NCBI GenBank assembly: GCA_023374025.1 | Contig: SIJG01000009.1 | Coordinates: 340,026 to 404,025, forward strand | Origin: Heterodera schachtii | Lineage: Eukaryota; Nematoda; Chromadorea; Rhabditida; Heteroderidae | Direction: 5' to 3' | Length of the DNA: 64,000 bases | Part shown: piece by piece, positions 33,030 through 44,809 of the stretch | Numbering within the stretch: the first letter of the stretch is position 1 | Layout: each line of letters starts with the position of its first letter | Translations under genes and position numbers: made by a program | The notes under the pieces: generated by a model | Databases searched by the model: none | Told to the model about the DNA's origin: nothing | Seen by the model: the letters and a program-made list of their open reading frames with translations, nothing else

Positions 33030-36000
33030 ATGTCTTCTCCTCCATCGCCAAATGTCCCCCTCATTTTGGAGGCACAGGCTGATTTTGCGTTGAAATTGCT
33101 GCGCGAAGTGTCCACCGACGACCGTTCGTGCATTGTTTCACCGTTTTCTGTCGCCGTCACTTTGTCCATGGTTTACGCTGGCGCCAAGGAAAAGACCGGC
33201 GAAGAAATGGGCCAACTGCTGGCAAAGGGTGCGAATTTTTTCGAAATTCACAAACTGAAAATTGATGTAAATAACCATTTTTAGAATTTAAGTATTTTTT
33301 ACGGTTTTTTGGGCGTCTAAATTCGAATTTGGCACGAATAAATGCCAGATTCGCTATGCGGTTTAGCCCACATAAAAAATTTTTTTTAAGGCATATAAAC
33401 ACGCTTCCAGGGGTTTTGGGGTCGCTAAGCACGAATCTTAAATCAAATCAATAAAATTTCAAACCACCCTAACCATGAATTCTAACATTTTTCCAATTTT
33501 TTTTCAAAATTATTATTATTTTTTTTTTTGCCGTTGCTTTTAGTGAAATTCCAATGAATATACAGCAATTTGAGAAGGGTGCTGATCATTAAAATGGTAA
33601 TGAAATAACAAATCATTAATCTGAAAAAGCGAAATCTAACAAAAAACATTGGAATTTCACTAAAGGCGACGGCGAAAAAAAATTTCAAAAAATGTTAGAA
33701 GAATTAATGGTTAAGGGTTCGAACTTTTATTTATCTGATTTCAGAAAGGGGTGTGAACAGAGGTTGTCGCCCTGGCTTAATTTTGCCCCTCTTTTTTTGT
33801 TTAGGCGCGCCCGAGTCGGAGGTGCACAAATATTTCGGCGCTTTGCTCAAATCGACCACAAGGGGGACGAACAAAGGCAGCAGCAACACTTTGGAGATGG
33901 CCAACAAAGTGTACGTGAAGAAGGGCATCAGAGTGAAGGACGCGTTCAAAGGGCAAATTGAGGGAAATTACGGTGGACAGTTGGAGACGGTGGACTTTGA
34001 GGACGGCGCAGGAACGGCGGAGGTGGGAAAAGTGCCAAATCAGTCCAAAAATGGGAAAATTTGAGCTAGTCAAAAATCTGCATTGTAGGTGTATTTTTAA
34101 GTGGTTTCATTCCATTACAAAATTTTTTGGGGTTTTCGGGTCGCTAAGCACGAATCTGAACTCAGATTAATAAAATTTCGAACCCCTAACCATGAACTGA
34201 AGACAACGGCAAAAAAAAAAAAATTTTTTTTTTAAAAAAAAACTCGAAAATTGTTGGAATTCGGGGTTAGTGGTTCGAAATTTTATTAATTTAAGTTCAG
34301 ATTCGTGCTTAGCGACCCGAAAACCCCAAAAAATTACCACCTACCTACGTACCCTTTTTTCTTGAATTTTTTTTTAAGAAAAAATTCATGCGCTACTTCA
34401 AAAGCGCCCGTTTTTTAAATTTCTTAAAAACCATACGGACAATGGGGCACATCCTTTTGGTTCGCAAAAAATTTATTCTCATAAATAGTCGTGGAAATAA
34501 TGTTTTTTTGTCTTCAGAAAATCAACAAATTCGTGAAAGAAGCGACTCATCAGAAAATCTTCGATGTGGTCAAGCCCGACAATTTTGACGAGAACACTCG
34601 GTAAGGGAGCAGCTCGTTTCCCCAAGCCGTTTCCCCCCCCCCCCCCCCCCCCTCCCCGCTTCGTTTCCCCACCGAGAATTTTTTTAAAAAGAATTTAATA
34701 ACTTAGAAATTTTTCAATAAAAAAATCTTAGAAAGTTTTTTTACAAGAAAATTCTAAAAAAATTTTTTTTGTGAAATTTTCAGCGATTTTTGGAAAATTT
34801 TTTGAAAAATCTTAGTAATTTCCCATAAAAATTTTTCAAAGAATTTCTTTCTTAGAATTTTCTTGTAAAAAAGATTTTTTATTGAAAAATTTCTAAGTTA
34901 GTAAATATTTTTTAAAAAAATTTTCTCGGGGAGGGGGGAAACGTAGTGCACCCACTCGGTAAAGCCAAAGCGCAAAGGCAACGAACGCCCACAAAACACC
35001 CTTTTATGAGCGAAAAAATAATTTGAGAACCAAAAATTCCCAAATAAATCGGGGACGGGACAAAATCTCGCCGCAGAAATTTCAAAAAAATTTTTTTCTA
35101 ACATAAATTTTTCAATGAAAAAATTTAAATTAAAAAATTTTTTGAAAATTTTAAGCATTTTCTTTTTCAAATTTTATGATCATTAGTGTTTTTCGAAAAA
35201 TTTTCAAAAAACAAATTTTTTTTTTTGAATTTTCTTATAAAAAATTTATAAGAATTTTTTCCTTGAAAATTTTCAAATTTTGAAAAAAAAAATTTAAATT
35301 TTCTGTTGCGAGATTTTAGGTGTACCCAAATAAAACTCCTATAAGCCTAACTTCCCATGGTTCACGCTCAAAACATCACTTCAAACAAAAAAATTGCAAA
35401 AAAAATATATGTTAAAAATAGAGACCGGCGGCAGTGGGAATCCCGTAGGAAAAAGCCGGGAATCGTCTTTTTTGTCCGAACGAGATTTTTACGAGAACGT
35501 GAAAAAGCCGGGAGTCCCGTTTCCCTTTCCCGTCCCGCTCTTTCTCTATTCTCGTTCCCGATAATGTTTTTACCGGACTCTAATTAAAAGACACGAATAT
35601 TTATTTATTATTTTTTCCCCGGCGATTTTGATTGTAGTAGCAAAAACAAATGTTAATTTTTGAAAAAAAAATTTTTTTTTTCTTTTGCAGTTTGGTGCTG
35701 ATCAACGCGCTGTACTTCAATGGCACATGGGCAAAACCATTTGACCCAAAATGGACCATAAAATTGCCATTTTATGTGGACGCCGACAACACCAAAAAGG
35801 TGGCGAAAACGGGAGGGAGCTCGGTTCCCTTTTTTTCATAAGAAAATTCTAAGAAAAAAATTTTTTCGAGAAATTTTCAGTAATTTTTTGGACATTTTTT
35901 TTAAAAAACTTGGTAATTCACCATAAAATTTTCGAAATTTTTTTCTTAGAATGGGGGGGGCGGCGGGGGGAAATGAAGTGCACCCGGCGAAAACAACCAT

Positions 36001-38349
36001 ATTTTTAATCATTAGACCAATTGCATTTAAACTTTAAACTTAGAAATGCCAATTATCTGTTTCAAAGCCACGCACTCACTATTCACTAATCCGGCATCCA
36101 TTTCGAACCGCTTAAATTAAAAGGAGACTTTTTTACTTTCCAATGCACTTACTCAAAATTAAAAAAAAACAAAATTCCCAACCACCAAAGTTTTTTTTGA
36201 AATTTCTCGATTCTCACACTGCGTTACCATATTCGTTATCAGCAGCGACCCAGAAAACTCAAGAATACATTTTTTTTTTCATAGTATTCTAGCACAGAAA
36301 AAAACATATTAAAAACCCGACCCTGGCGCCAAAACGACCCCTAAACTCGCGTCAGCGACGCCATGAAAAAATATTGGCATTTTTAAAAATTTTTTAATTC
36401 AAAATAAAATATGGGAAGGAAATTTGTTCGGGTTAAACTTTATAAGGGCACCGATTATGTCCATAAATGACCAAATCTGACTTTTCTTTTCTTTTTTAGC
36501 TGGACATGATGCGTTTGGAGGCCTATTTCATTTATTTCGAGGACACTCAGGTTCGTTTACCTCACTTTTCATGCATTTTTCCTTTGAATGTGCCAATTTT
36601 CTGTTTGTTGTACAGCTCCAACTCCTCGGCATGCCTTACCAAAGTGGAAAAGAGTTCATGTTCGTGCTGTTGCCCAAGGAACGCTTTGGACTGGCTCAAT
36701 TGTTGGCTGAATTGGACGGCAAAAAGCTGATGAAACTGATCAAAGTCATAGGGCGGGACCCGCAGAACGCATGCAAGGTGAAGGTAAATAAACCCGATCC
36801 ACAAAAAAACATTTGTTCACGGCCTTGTTTAATTTTTGGGATTAAGTCGTGGGTAGATACCAGGGATGGCACGGAATTCCGACATTTTTGGGGCCTCGGA
36901 ATTCCGACTTCCGAAAATTTTTGGGGCCTAAGAATTCCGACTTCCAATTTTTCACGAACTTAAATATTGGAAGTTTTTTTTATAAGAAAATAAGAAAAAA
37001 AAAATTTAAAACCGATAATTTTTTTATGAAAAAAATATTAGGAAAATTTTTTTATACGAAAATTTCAAGAAAAAATTTTTCTATGGAAATTTTTCGAGAA
37101 AAACTTAGTAATTTATCATGAAATTCCAAAAAAAATTCGCTGAAAATTTCTCATTTTTTCTTACAAATTTTCTTATAAAAATTTTTTTTAAAGATTTTTT
37201 ATCGAATAAATTCTAGGTTGAAAATTTTTAAAAAAATTTCTCTCGGCGTGATTTTGTCCTGTTCCCGAATGAGTTGCTCCCCATCCCAGCCAAGCCCCTT
37301 CTTTTCCCAGGTGGTGTTGCCCAAGTTCAAATTGGAGGCCATTCACGAACTGAACAAACCGTTGACCAACATGGGCATGACCACCGCGTTCACTGACCGC
37401 GCCAATTTTGAGGGCATTTCCAATGGGCCGTTGAAGATCAGCGAAGTGGTGCAGAAGGCGTTCATTGAGGTGCGGTGATTGTCAATGATTGATCAAATTC
37501 AAGCCCGAAGCCACAAAAATTTTTGTAGGACAAATCCGAAGACTTTTCTTTTTTGCTCTTTGCCGCAAAAAAATTTTTTACATTTTTATTTTATAAATTT
37601 CAGCACCGGAGAGCAAAAAAACAAACAAACAGGGTTTTGCAAAGTATTATTTTTGCTATTTTCGGGTCAACATTTCAAAAAATAGGGTAAAATATGGGGG
37701 TCCGGCGGTGCCGATAGACTTCGCCGGGAAATTTAATGCACTTTATTAAAAAAAAATTTTCGTTTCGGAGAGGGGAGGAGATTCCCCCTCTAGCTACGTG
37801 CCTGTCAAATTTGCCACAATCGATAAAAAAAATCACAAGCCGGTTCAGAGAAAATCAAATATTCTCTGACAAGTTTTACCTGGGTACACCCCAAAATCTC
37901 GCCGCCGGATTCTCGCCGGCACAAAATCTCGCCGCAAAAATTTCAAACTTAGAAATTTTTCAAGGAAAAAATTCTTATTGTTAGAAATTTTTTTTATATA
38001 AAGTTTCGGAAGAAAAAAATTACTGAAAAATCTCAAAAAAAAATTTTCTTTAAGTGTTCTTATAAAAAAAATTTTCTAAGATTTTTTTCTTGCAAAATTT
38101 CTATGTTTGAAATTTTTTTTGAAATTTCTGCGGCGACTTTTGTCCCTTCAAAAAAACAACTAATTTTGTACAACAAAAGTTTAGGTGAATGAGGAGGGCA
38201 CTGTCGCCGCGGCAGCCACAAAACAGCGTTTGGTTGAAAGTGCCAGTGCGCCCACGTCCAAAGAATGCACTTTTGTCGCTGACCATCCGTTCTGTGCCTT
38301 TCTGACTCGCGATGACACTGTGCTTTTCAGTGCGATTTTCCGCGATTGA
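33030..38349 (+). CDS. serpin, inhibitory type, no signal peptide (383 aa, 8 exons)
   Basis: Exons 33030-33228, 33805-34022, 34518-34600, 35691-35799, 36500-36550, 36616-36783, 37311-37469, 38185-38349 join in frame with GT-AG introns. It is the usual serpin length. Visible landmarks: MSSPPSPNVPLILEAQADFA start without signal sequence; CIVSPFSVAVTLSMVYAGAK (helix B region); INKFVKEATHQKIFDVVKP; RLVLINALYFNGTWAKPFDP; LGMPYQSGKEFMFVLLPK; GPLKISEVVQKAFIEV; hinge EEGTVAAAAT (residues 332-341); and the signature FVADHPF. Serpins trap target proteases after cleavage of the reactive loop; the alanine-rich hinge with Thr at P14 and P8 predicts a real inhibitor. Counting from P8 puts P1 at Ser348 (Val-Glu-Ser-Ala-Ser), give or take one or two. 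Likely cytosolic or unconventionally secreted. Exon 4's donor (AAG|GTGGCG) is the least certain. Introns are full of elements; dead partial copies lie at 13.3 and 26 kb. Confidence 0.88.
33378..33690. repeat. dispersed palindromic repeat in serpin intron 1
   Basis: CACGCTTCCAGGGGTTTTGG then GGTCGCTAAGCACGAATCTT then ATCAATAAAATTTC: one arm only. AGTGAAATTCCAATG at 33541 recurs inverted (CATTGGAATTTCACT) at 33649, enclosing a small hairpin element. Confidence 0.6.
34120..34340. repeat. palindromic repeat in serpin intron 2
   Basis: TTTTTTGGGGTTTTCGGGTC, GCTAAGCACGAATCTGAACT, AATAAAATTTCGAACCCCTA and their inverted counterparts, arms about 85 bp around a poly-A/poly-T loop. Same family as 13507-13758. 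Confidence 0.7.
35041..35335. mobile_element. foldback element, ACAAAATCTCGCCGC ends, 9-bp TSD
   Basis: Element 35050-35326 in serpin intron 3. Left end CGGGGACGGGACAAAATCTC, right end inverse of GGTACACCTAAAATCTCGC. Flanks CAAATAAAT and CAAATAAAA agree at eight of nine bases. The paralogous serpin fragment has the uninterrupted site CCCAAATAAAACTCC at about 26928. Confidence 0.85.
37865..38146. mobile_element. foldback element in serpin intron 7
   Basis: GGGTACACCCCAAAATCTCG and GCACAAAATCTCGCCGCAAA at the left, inverted GAAATTTCTGCGGCGACTTT at the right (about 38122-38143). Same end types as 35050-35326 and 39617-40101. No clean TSD found. A related right arm lies at 37240-37262 in intron 6. 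Confidence 0.6.
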
Positions 38350-39607
38350 TTCCTTTCCATTTATATTATGTAAATGTATTTATTTTTGTGATTGAATGAT
38401 TTAAAAAAATGTTTTTAATGCGTATTTTTTGGTTGGAAATTATATGTACCTATGTAAGAAAAATCGCAAAATATATGTACCTATAGAAAACAGTGAAAAA
38501 ATTAATTTTTGGTATATCTTTTTGAAAAAAGCGGTTTAAACTTTAAAGTATATTTTTTCAAAAAAAAAAAATTTTTTCGTAATGAATTTAAAATTCTAAA
38601 ATTCTGCCCTTTCTCTTCTCTCGCGCCTTATACTCTCACTTAAAGGTGAGACAAAGAGAAAGAGAACTAAAGTGAGGGAAAAGAAGACATGCATACAGGT
38701 TCCCAGATCTGAGGATTTATCCTCATTTTGTGGCTTTTTGATAGGGCAATGAGGATTTTTGAGGCTTTTGGGAAAATCCTCAAAATCTTTTTAATTTTGA
38801 TAAATTGGCATATGTTTTACAATTATTTAATAATTTGGGTTTTTAATAGAGCATCAAAACAAAATCTCACCCAAAATTTTGCACTTTTTGTCCTTCGACC
38901 CACCACGGGGGTGGGACACGACCGCGATTGCTTCAATCCAATATAACATATTTCTTTACTTGTGGCCGTATGGAAATCCATTCAAATCCAGCCATCCCTA
39001 TGGCATTTTTTGGAGCAAAACATATCTCATTCAATTGTTTTATGCGCTGTTTTTTAGGGCCAAAGTATTACTTCAAAATTCCATATTTTACCCTTCCGGT
39101 AGGTAATTAATTTTAAAGAATTTAATTTGTCGAGAATTGATCGGGATTTGAGGTCGATTTATAGAAATCGATTCAATTAGTCATTGTTATTGGCCAAAAA
39201 ATTGTCCATTCTCACCTCTACCCCACTTCTGCTCCATCACATCGTGCATTTATTGACCTTTTTCAAAACAATGTTCTTCTTTTCCACATGAAATGTCATT
39301 TCACATCCAATATCATGTTAAATGCGATTGTTTAAAAAATCTTATTAAAAATAAAAAAGATATAATTTTCTTTTTGCAGAATCCCGGATCTGTCTGTAGG
39401 GAATGTTTCCCAACAACGAAAAACAATTTACGCATTCGTACATCGTACAGTTATTAGAGACAAGAGCTGTCGTCTGCTGATATTAGGCAAATATTGAATA
39501 TAAACATATTTTTTTGGAAAATTAGAGAATTAAAATTTATATTTCGGTTCGGCATTTTAGTCCATATTTTGATCAATATTTGACCATTTTTGAGATTTTT
39601 AATCCAT
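38350..39607. other. 3' flank of serpin; repeat fragments
   Basis: No gene seen. 38600-38690 has a TCTCTTCTCTC stretch facing an inverted AGAGAAAGAGAA stretch. 38699-38800 resembles the element at 25207. 39540-39607 has ATCCATATTTT-type wording of the 52138-52752 family. Confidence 0.4.
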
Positions 39608-40110
39608 ATTTTATGTGGGTGCACCCCAAAATATCGCCGCCGGAATATCGCCGCCGAAATATCGCTGCCCAAAATATCGCCGGTCGAAATATCGCCGAGA
39701 CAAAATATCGCCGCCGAAATATTGCCGAGACAAAATATCGCCGAAGAAATTTAAAAAAAAAAATTTTAAAACCTAGAAATTTTTCACAAAAAAATTCCTA
39801 GGAATTTTCTTACTAAGAAATTTCCTAGGAATTTTTTTTTAAAAATTTCTGCGGCGATATTTTGTCTCGGCGATATTTCAGGCGGCGATATTTCGGCGGC
39901 GATATTTTGTCGCGGCGATATTTCAGCGGCGATATTTTGTCGCGGCGATATTTCGGCGGCGATATTTTGTCGCGGCGATATTTCGGCCGGCGATATTTCG
40001 GCGGCGATATTTTGTCGCGGCGATATTTCAGCGGCGATATTTTGTCGCGGCGATATTTTGTCGCGGCGATATTTCGGCCGGCGATATTTTGTCCCGTTCC
40101 GATTTTATGT
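39608..40110. mobile_element. foldback element, GGCGATATTTTGTCGC arms, 9-bp TSD
   Basis: Element 39617-40101, flanked by ATTTTATGT (39608-39616, 40102-40110). Left end GGGTGCACCCCAAAATATCG, right end inverse of CGGAACGGGACAAAATATCG. The left arm has seven or eight AAAATATCGCCG phrases. The right arm has about fifteen GGCGATATTT phrases in tandem, so the arms are very unequal. It sits inside an older element whose right end is at about 40110-40150. Confidence 0.85.
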
Positions 40111-40178
40111 CTATATTTGATGTTTTTAGTCCATATAATTTATAACCCAACTTATTAATTATATTTTCAGATAAAACA

Positions 40179-40408
40179 ATGGAAAGTTTAGAGGAATTAT
40201 TTGGCGATTTTGTCGTTGTTGACGAAAAAGTATTCAATGATATTGTCGTTGACCGAGCGTCATACTGTAAAAAGTGCGGTTCGGAGGCTGCTTTAACAGG
40301 TTGCAAATCGAGGACATTGGCAATGCCATCGAATCGAATGTGCCATTGGCACTAATTGTTGTGTGGGGCTGGTACTCTTCGGACAGTGCACGACAAGTGA
40401 TCAAACAG
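40179..40408 (+). pseudogene. possible Merlin/IS1595-type transposase scrap
   Basis: After acceptor TATTTTCAG, ATG 40179 reads MESLEELFGDFVVVDEKVFN, then Tyr-Cys-Lys-Lys-Cys-Gly. Two bases further on, a second frame carries IESNVPLALIVVWGWYSSDS and Ala-Arg-Gln-Val-Ile-Lys-Gln to a perfect donor CAG|GTGAGT (40409). A zinc-ribbon half followed by a hydrophobic Leu-Ala-Leu..Trp-x-Trp helix and a Gln-x-x-Lys-Gln segment resembles the N-terminal part of Merlin transposases. The frame change argues for a relic. No catalytic DDE region follows. Confidence 0.35.
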
Positions 40409-40689
40409 GTGAGTGAAAAGGCAGACAGAAGTGTGCGATTTCGCCCCTAAAATCGGGCATTTGCCTTTTTTTCAAACCTAGAAATTTTTCATAAAAAAAA
40501 TTCTTAGGAAAATCTTAGTAAGGAAATTTGAAAAAAAAAATTTTGAAATTTTATGAAAATTGCTAAGTATTTTTTGAAAAATTTACTAAAAAATTTTTCA
40601 ATGATTTTTTCAGGAAATTTTCTATAAAAAATTTCAAAAGATTTTTTTTCTTAGAATTTCTAAGTTTTTTGAAAAAATTTTCTTTTGAA

Positions 40690-40750
40690 ATTTTTGCGGA
40701 GATATTTTGTCTCGGCGATATTTTGGCCGGCGATATTTTGGGGTGTACCT
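40690..40750. repeat. single arm of a GGCGATATTTT foldback
   Basis: TCGGCGATATTTTGGCCGG then GGCGATATTTTGGGGTGTACC, the same end type as the left end of 39617-40101 inverted. The matching left arm was not found. Confidence 0.6.
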
Positions 40751-42391
40751 CTTTATTCTATTAAGCGCGTCAGGACGGTTATCCCACATTTGCGCCTAAT
40801 TCAAAATAGAGTTAAATCTTAAGTTTTTTCAATCCCTGATAACCTAAACAGCATTATATAAGTGATAGAAAGTGATTGTGCCTGATAATTTGATAATTCA
40901 TAAATTTTTGAAAAAATCATCAATTATTCAAACAACAGAATTAATAATGCTTTTAATAAAATAGAAAACCATGTTTCCTAATTTTAATGCCTTTTAGGCT
41001 ATCAGGGCTTGAAAAAAATAAAATAAAATTGAATCTGATTTTGGACAAGACGAAAATGTCGGAACACAGTCAGGACTAATCAGCTGACTACTACAATTCA
41101 CTTGGGAACATAATTAAATTTTTTTTAAAAGCATATTCCAAAGAAACATATCAATTTCAAAATTGAGCATAATTAACCTAGCAAAAACGGTGGTCTAAAA
41201 TAAAGCTAATTAAAAAAATATACAAAAAAAAACACAAACAAACTCCAATAAAACAGATAAGATTAATGACCATAATTATGCTCAGCGAAAAGATTATTTT
41301 CTTCACATTTTGTGGCACTAAATGAAAAAATAAATAAATTAATTAATTAAAAGAATTTGTTAATAATTGGCACTTTGTTCTTTCCGACACCAAATGATTG
41401 CCCATATGGAGAAATAGCAAATAAATTCGCAGAAAAAATGCCAATCGCACCAGAGGAAAGTGCAGTATTTTCTGGCATTTTACTCAATTCATTTGTACCG
41501 CACATTACTGGTCTAAAATATCAATTTTAATGATTAGAGGGAATTTTTTGCTAATTACTCATAAAGAAAAAGCGAATAAAATAATGAGATAAAAGATGCC
41601 CAGCAAAAATGCCATTTTAAGAATTAAAAGAATGATGGCGAGATATGAGTTGTAGAAATAAAAATTATAAAACATTTCACAATTTTAATTACAATTTTGC
41701 TTAATAGCATTTATTTTGTCTGGAATTACCATAAATAAACAGCGATAAATTCTGCATGACCAACAAAAGTCAAGACAATTCACGCATATTATCTATTAAT
41801 TACATTGGTAAGAGCACAGAACAGGAACAGCTCTCGTGTTCATAAATTGCATTTAAAAATGTTCAAATGTCATTCAATCATTTAGAGTTGCTCCCCGACC
41901 CCTCAGGCGGCAAATCGGGGCCGAGGACCACCGGGGGGCACATGTCGGGGGTCGGGTCGGGGATGAGCTAAATTGTCGGGGGTCGGTGACCCCGATCGGA
42001 GAATGACCAAGGGCCAACCCGAAATTTTAGCTAATGAGTTTGAGGAGGGGGGTTGAGGGGGGGGGGGGGGGGGGATCAGCGCCGATTTTGCGAATGGGTC
42101 TCAACATCGAATTTGACGACCCTTTTTTTGCTTTTCAAGCCCGGTTTTTGTGGCGTGCTTTTTCCAGATTTTTTTGAAAAAACAGAGAGGCCAAAAATTT
42201 GAGTGCCATTTATTAACAGGTTTGAAAACGGATGAACTGATATAAAAAATAATTGACTGCTCATAACACTACCAATTAGGTTGTTTATATAAACAAAAAG
42301 CTTTTTTTTTAATTAGCCTGATCAATGGACTTTCAATAAAGCACAAAAATGTTGCGATTTATTCAGCACATCTGACGGATTTGTAATTTTC
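40751..42391. other. intergenic; GGGGTCGGG-rich patch
   Basis: No gene seen. 41890-42000 holds GTCGGGG phrases in both orientations, and a G run of about 18 follows near 42058-42074. The rest is AT-rich 3' flank of SDR copy A. Confidence 0.4.
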
Positions 42392-43594
42392 TCAGAAATT
42401 TCTTCCATTTTTCTTTTCAATGCTTTTGATTTTCAGCTTTGATGCAATTTTCAACATCCAATTTGGCATCATCATGGCCATTTCAGTCTGAAATTTTAAA
42501 TTGTTGACCGTAAATCATCATAGATTTGCGCTCTGATGCTTTTCACCATAATCACACCTATCGAAAAATGGGGCTACAAATACACTACTAAGTAGGGCTT
42601 CCAAAAATATTGGTATAAAATCGCGAAATATTGCCATAAATGGCAAAAATATGCACATAAAATATGGTCATAATGCCAACATATGAAAATATGGACATAG
42701 AAACCCATCCAAGAAGCTTCAAACCAAGCTAAAAACATATTTTTCGTGCGTTTTAGCCCGCCCACAGTCCAGGAAAAATGTGGATTTCCATATAATTGGA
42801 AGCACTATGAAGCAGCAACAAAATTGCCTGAATTTGATGGGCAAAGCATCCGGTAGTTTCGTCGGCATGTCCTACTGTACGAAGTGCCGAATTGACAAAC
42901 TTTTTGGGTGTCGGAGTAAAAAATTCCGGTTTTTCTGAGTTTCTGACGCCCTGTGACATTTTAGTGAGAACAATGCCGGGGAGAATCTGAAAAGCAATTA
43001 TTTTTTATAATTAATTTTAAAGGCTCTTTAATAAATTTTGTTAAATTAATTAATGTTTTAAAATTAAATTTTATCAATTTACTATATATATTTTTAATTT
43101 TATACAAAATCAATTTTATTACTTTAAATTGGTATTATAAAATGAAAAGTTCTCCCATTTTTAGTTTTTATTTTTTTATTATTATTTTTTATATATAAAT
43201 TGTTAATTGTTAAATAAATTGCAAAATAAATATTTTATAACCAAAATTAAAACACATAATTAATTACACTCTGAATGATAATGCCAGTGTCTGCATAATC
43301 TTTGCGCAAGATTGACGAGAACCAAATGAGATATTTCTGAATTTATTAATTTAAATTTTTTTTTAAATTTATTTAATTAAAAATTATTTAAAAATATATT
43401 TAAAATTCTTTTCGTACTTTAACTGAAGAATACAGAGCTGAATGAAAAAATGGGAAGGTAGCAAGCATTGAAGAAACATTGACAATAATGCCTTTGTTGC
43501 GTTCAGTCATTTGTTTTAAAACAAATGCGGTTAAAATGGTGTGTGGCATTATGTTCAAAATCTAAATTTAAATTTGTTTTGCATGGATATGACG

Positions 43595-43963
43595 AGGGAT
43601 ACGATTTTTAAAATTTAGCCTATTTTTTCCTGAACTCCCTATGGCCTGAAAAGCACGAAAAAGAATTTTGACTAATTTTGACGTTTTGCCCAAAACTTAT
43701 TAACAAAAATGCAAAAAAAAAAGAAAAAAATATACCCAAAAGAAACGGTCCCAAAATTTTCAAAATACAACACTAAGAAATGAAAAATTACTTAAAAATT
43801 TTAATTTCCTTAAAAATTATTCTCCAAAATTTATTTGTTTTATTGACAAGAATTTTTGAATTTAGGAATTTTTTTAAATAGATTTTGCCATTTTCACCCC
43901 CTAAATTTAAAGGTTTTTAGTGCCTATTTTTGGGGGTTTTTAGAGCCTAAAAATCGTATCCCT
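43595..43963. mobile_element. AGGGATACGATTTTTA-ended element in SDR-A intron 3
   Basis: Ends AGGGATACGATTTTTA and TAAAAATCGTATCCCT. No clean TSD. Family as 23872-25000. It lies almost exactly where copy B carries the unrelated element 49921-50259. Confidence 0.65.
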
Positions 43964-44384
43964 TATATTGATGACATCTTGAATTTTGGTTAAAGTATTT
44001 TAAAAAAATTTTGTATATATTTTTTGTTTTACAACAAATTAAAACAATTTTTCGTCTAAACAAAGATTATGGGAATTAATTAATTAACTGAAAAAAATAT
44101 TTAAATTTACCAAATCTTTCGCAATCGTTCGATGTCCACCGGGGAGCTCGTGAAAACGCATGAATGGTGGAAAACTTCCGACATTATTAACTAAACATTT
44201 TTATTTAAAATTTAGCATAATTATTTTTAAAGGTTATATAATTTAATCTTTTAAATAATTTCTCAAGAATTTCTGGCCTCGATTTCTGCATAATCACCGC
44301 AATAAATACCTTTTGTTATGCTATTTTTTAAATTTTCTAAAATTTCGCCAAATGCTTTCGATCATTAAGAGTATTCATTTCGTT

Positions 44385-44809
44385 TTGCACATCAAACCCG
44401 TAGCCAGAAAAATTTTTCGGGGGGGGGGGGAATCTGAAGACCTTTTTTTTTTTGCTCTTCGGAGACTTTTCCATTAAAAATTCAGCGCCCGAGAGCAAAA
44501 AAATAGGACTTGTAACCGTTTTTGCGTCGAAAACTGTCAAACTTTAGCAATTTTGGGGCTAAAATTGCAAAAAACTAAAGTGAATCGGGGGTCCGGCGGT
44601 GCCGATAGGCGCCGCCGGAAAAATTTTAGACAATTTGAGTGCACTTTGTTACGAAAATCGCCTAAAAATTTTAAACTTTTCATTTGAGGGGGGGGGGGGA
44701 ATCCGAAAATTTTTTTCATTATTCGCTGGAAAATTTTCAAAATTTTCATTTCGGGGGGGGGGGGGGGGAATTCCCCCCTTCCCCCCCTGGCTACGGACCT
44801 GTTGCACAT
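44385..44809. mobile_element. hAT-like element, CCGTAGCCAG ends, perfect 8-bp TSD
   Basis: Element 44393-44801: starts CAAACCCGTAGCCAG, ends CTGGCTACGGACCTG. TTGCACAT flanks it (44385-44392, 44802-44809). Inside are long G runs in both halves and a GC-palindrome repeat (44590-44660). Absent from the corresponding intron of SDR copy B. Confidence 0.82.

Noticed and set aside
39862..40158. Plus-strand open frame of repeating Arg-Arg-Tyr-Phe units
   Set aside because: It is translation through the GGCGATATTT tandem arm of a foldback element, not a repeat protein.
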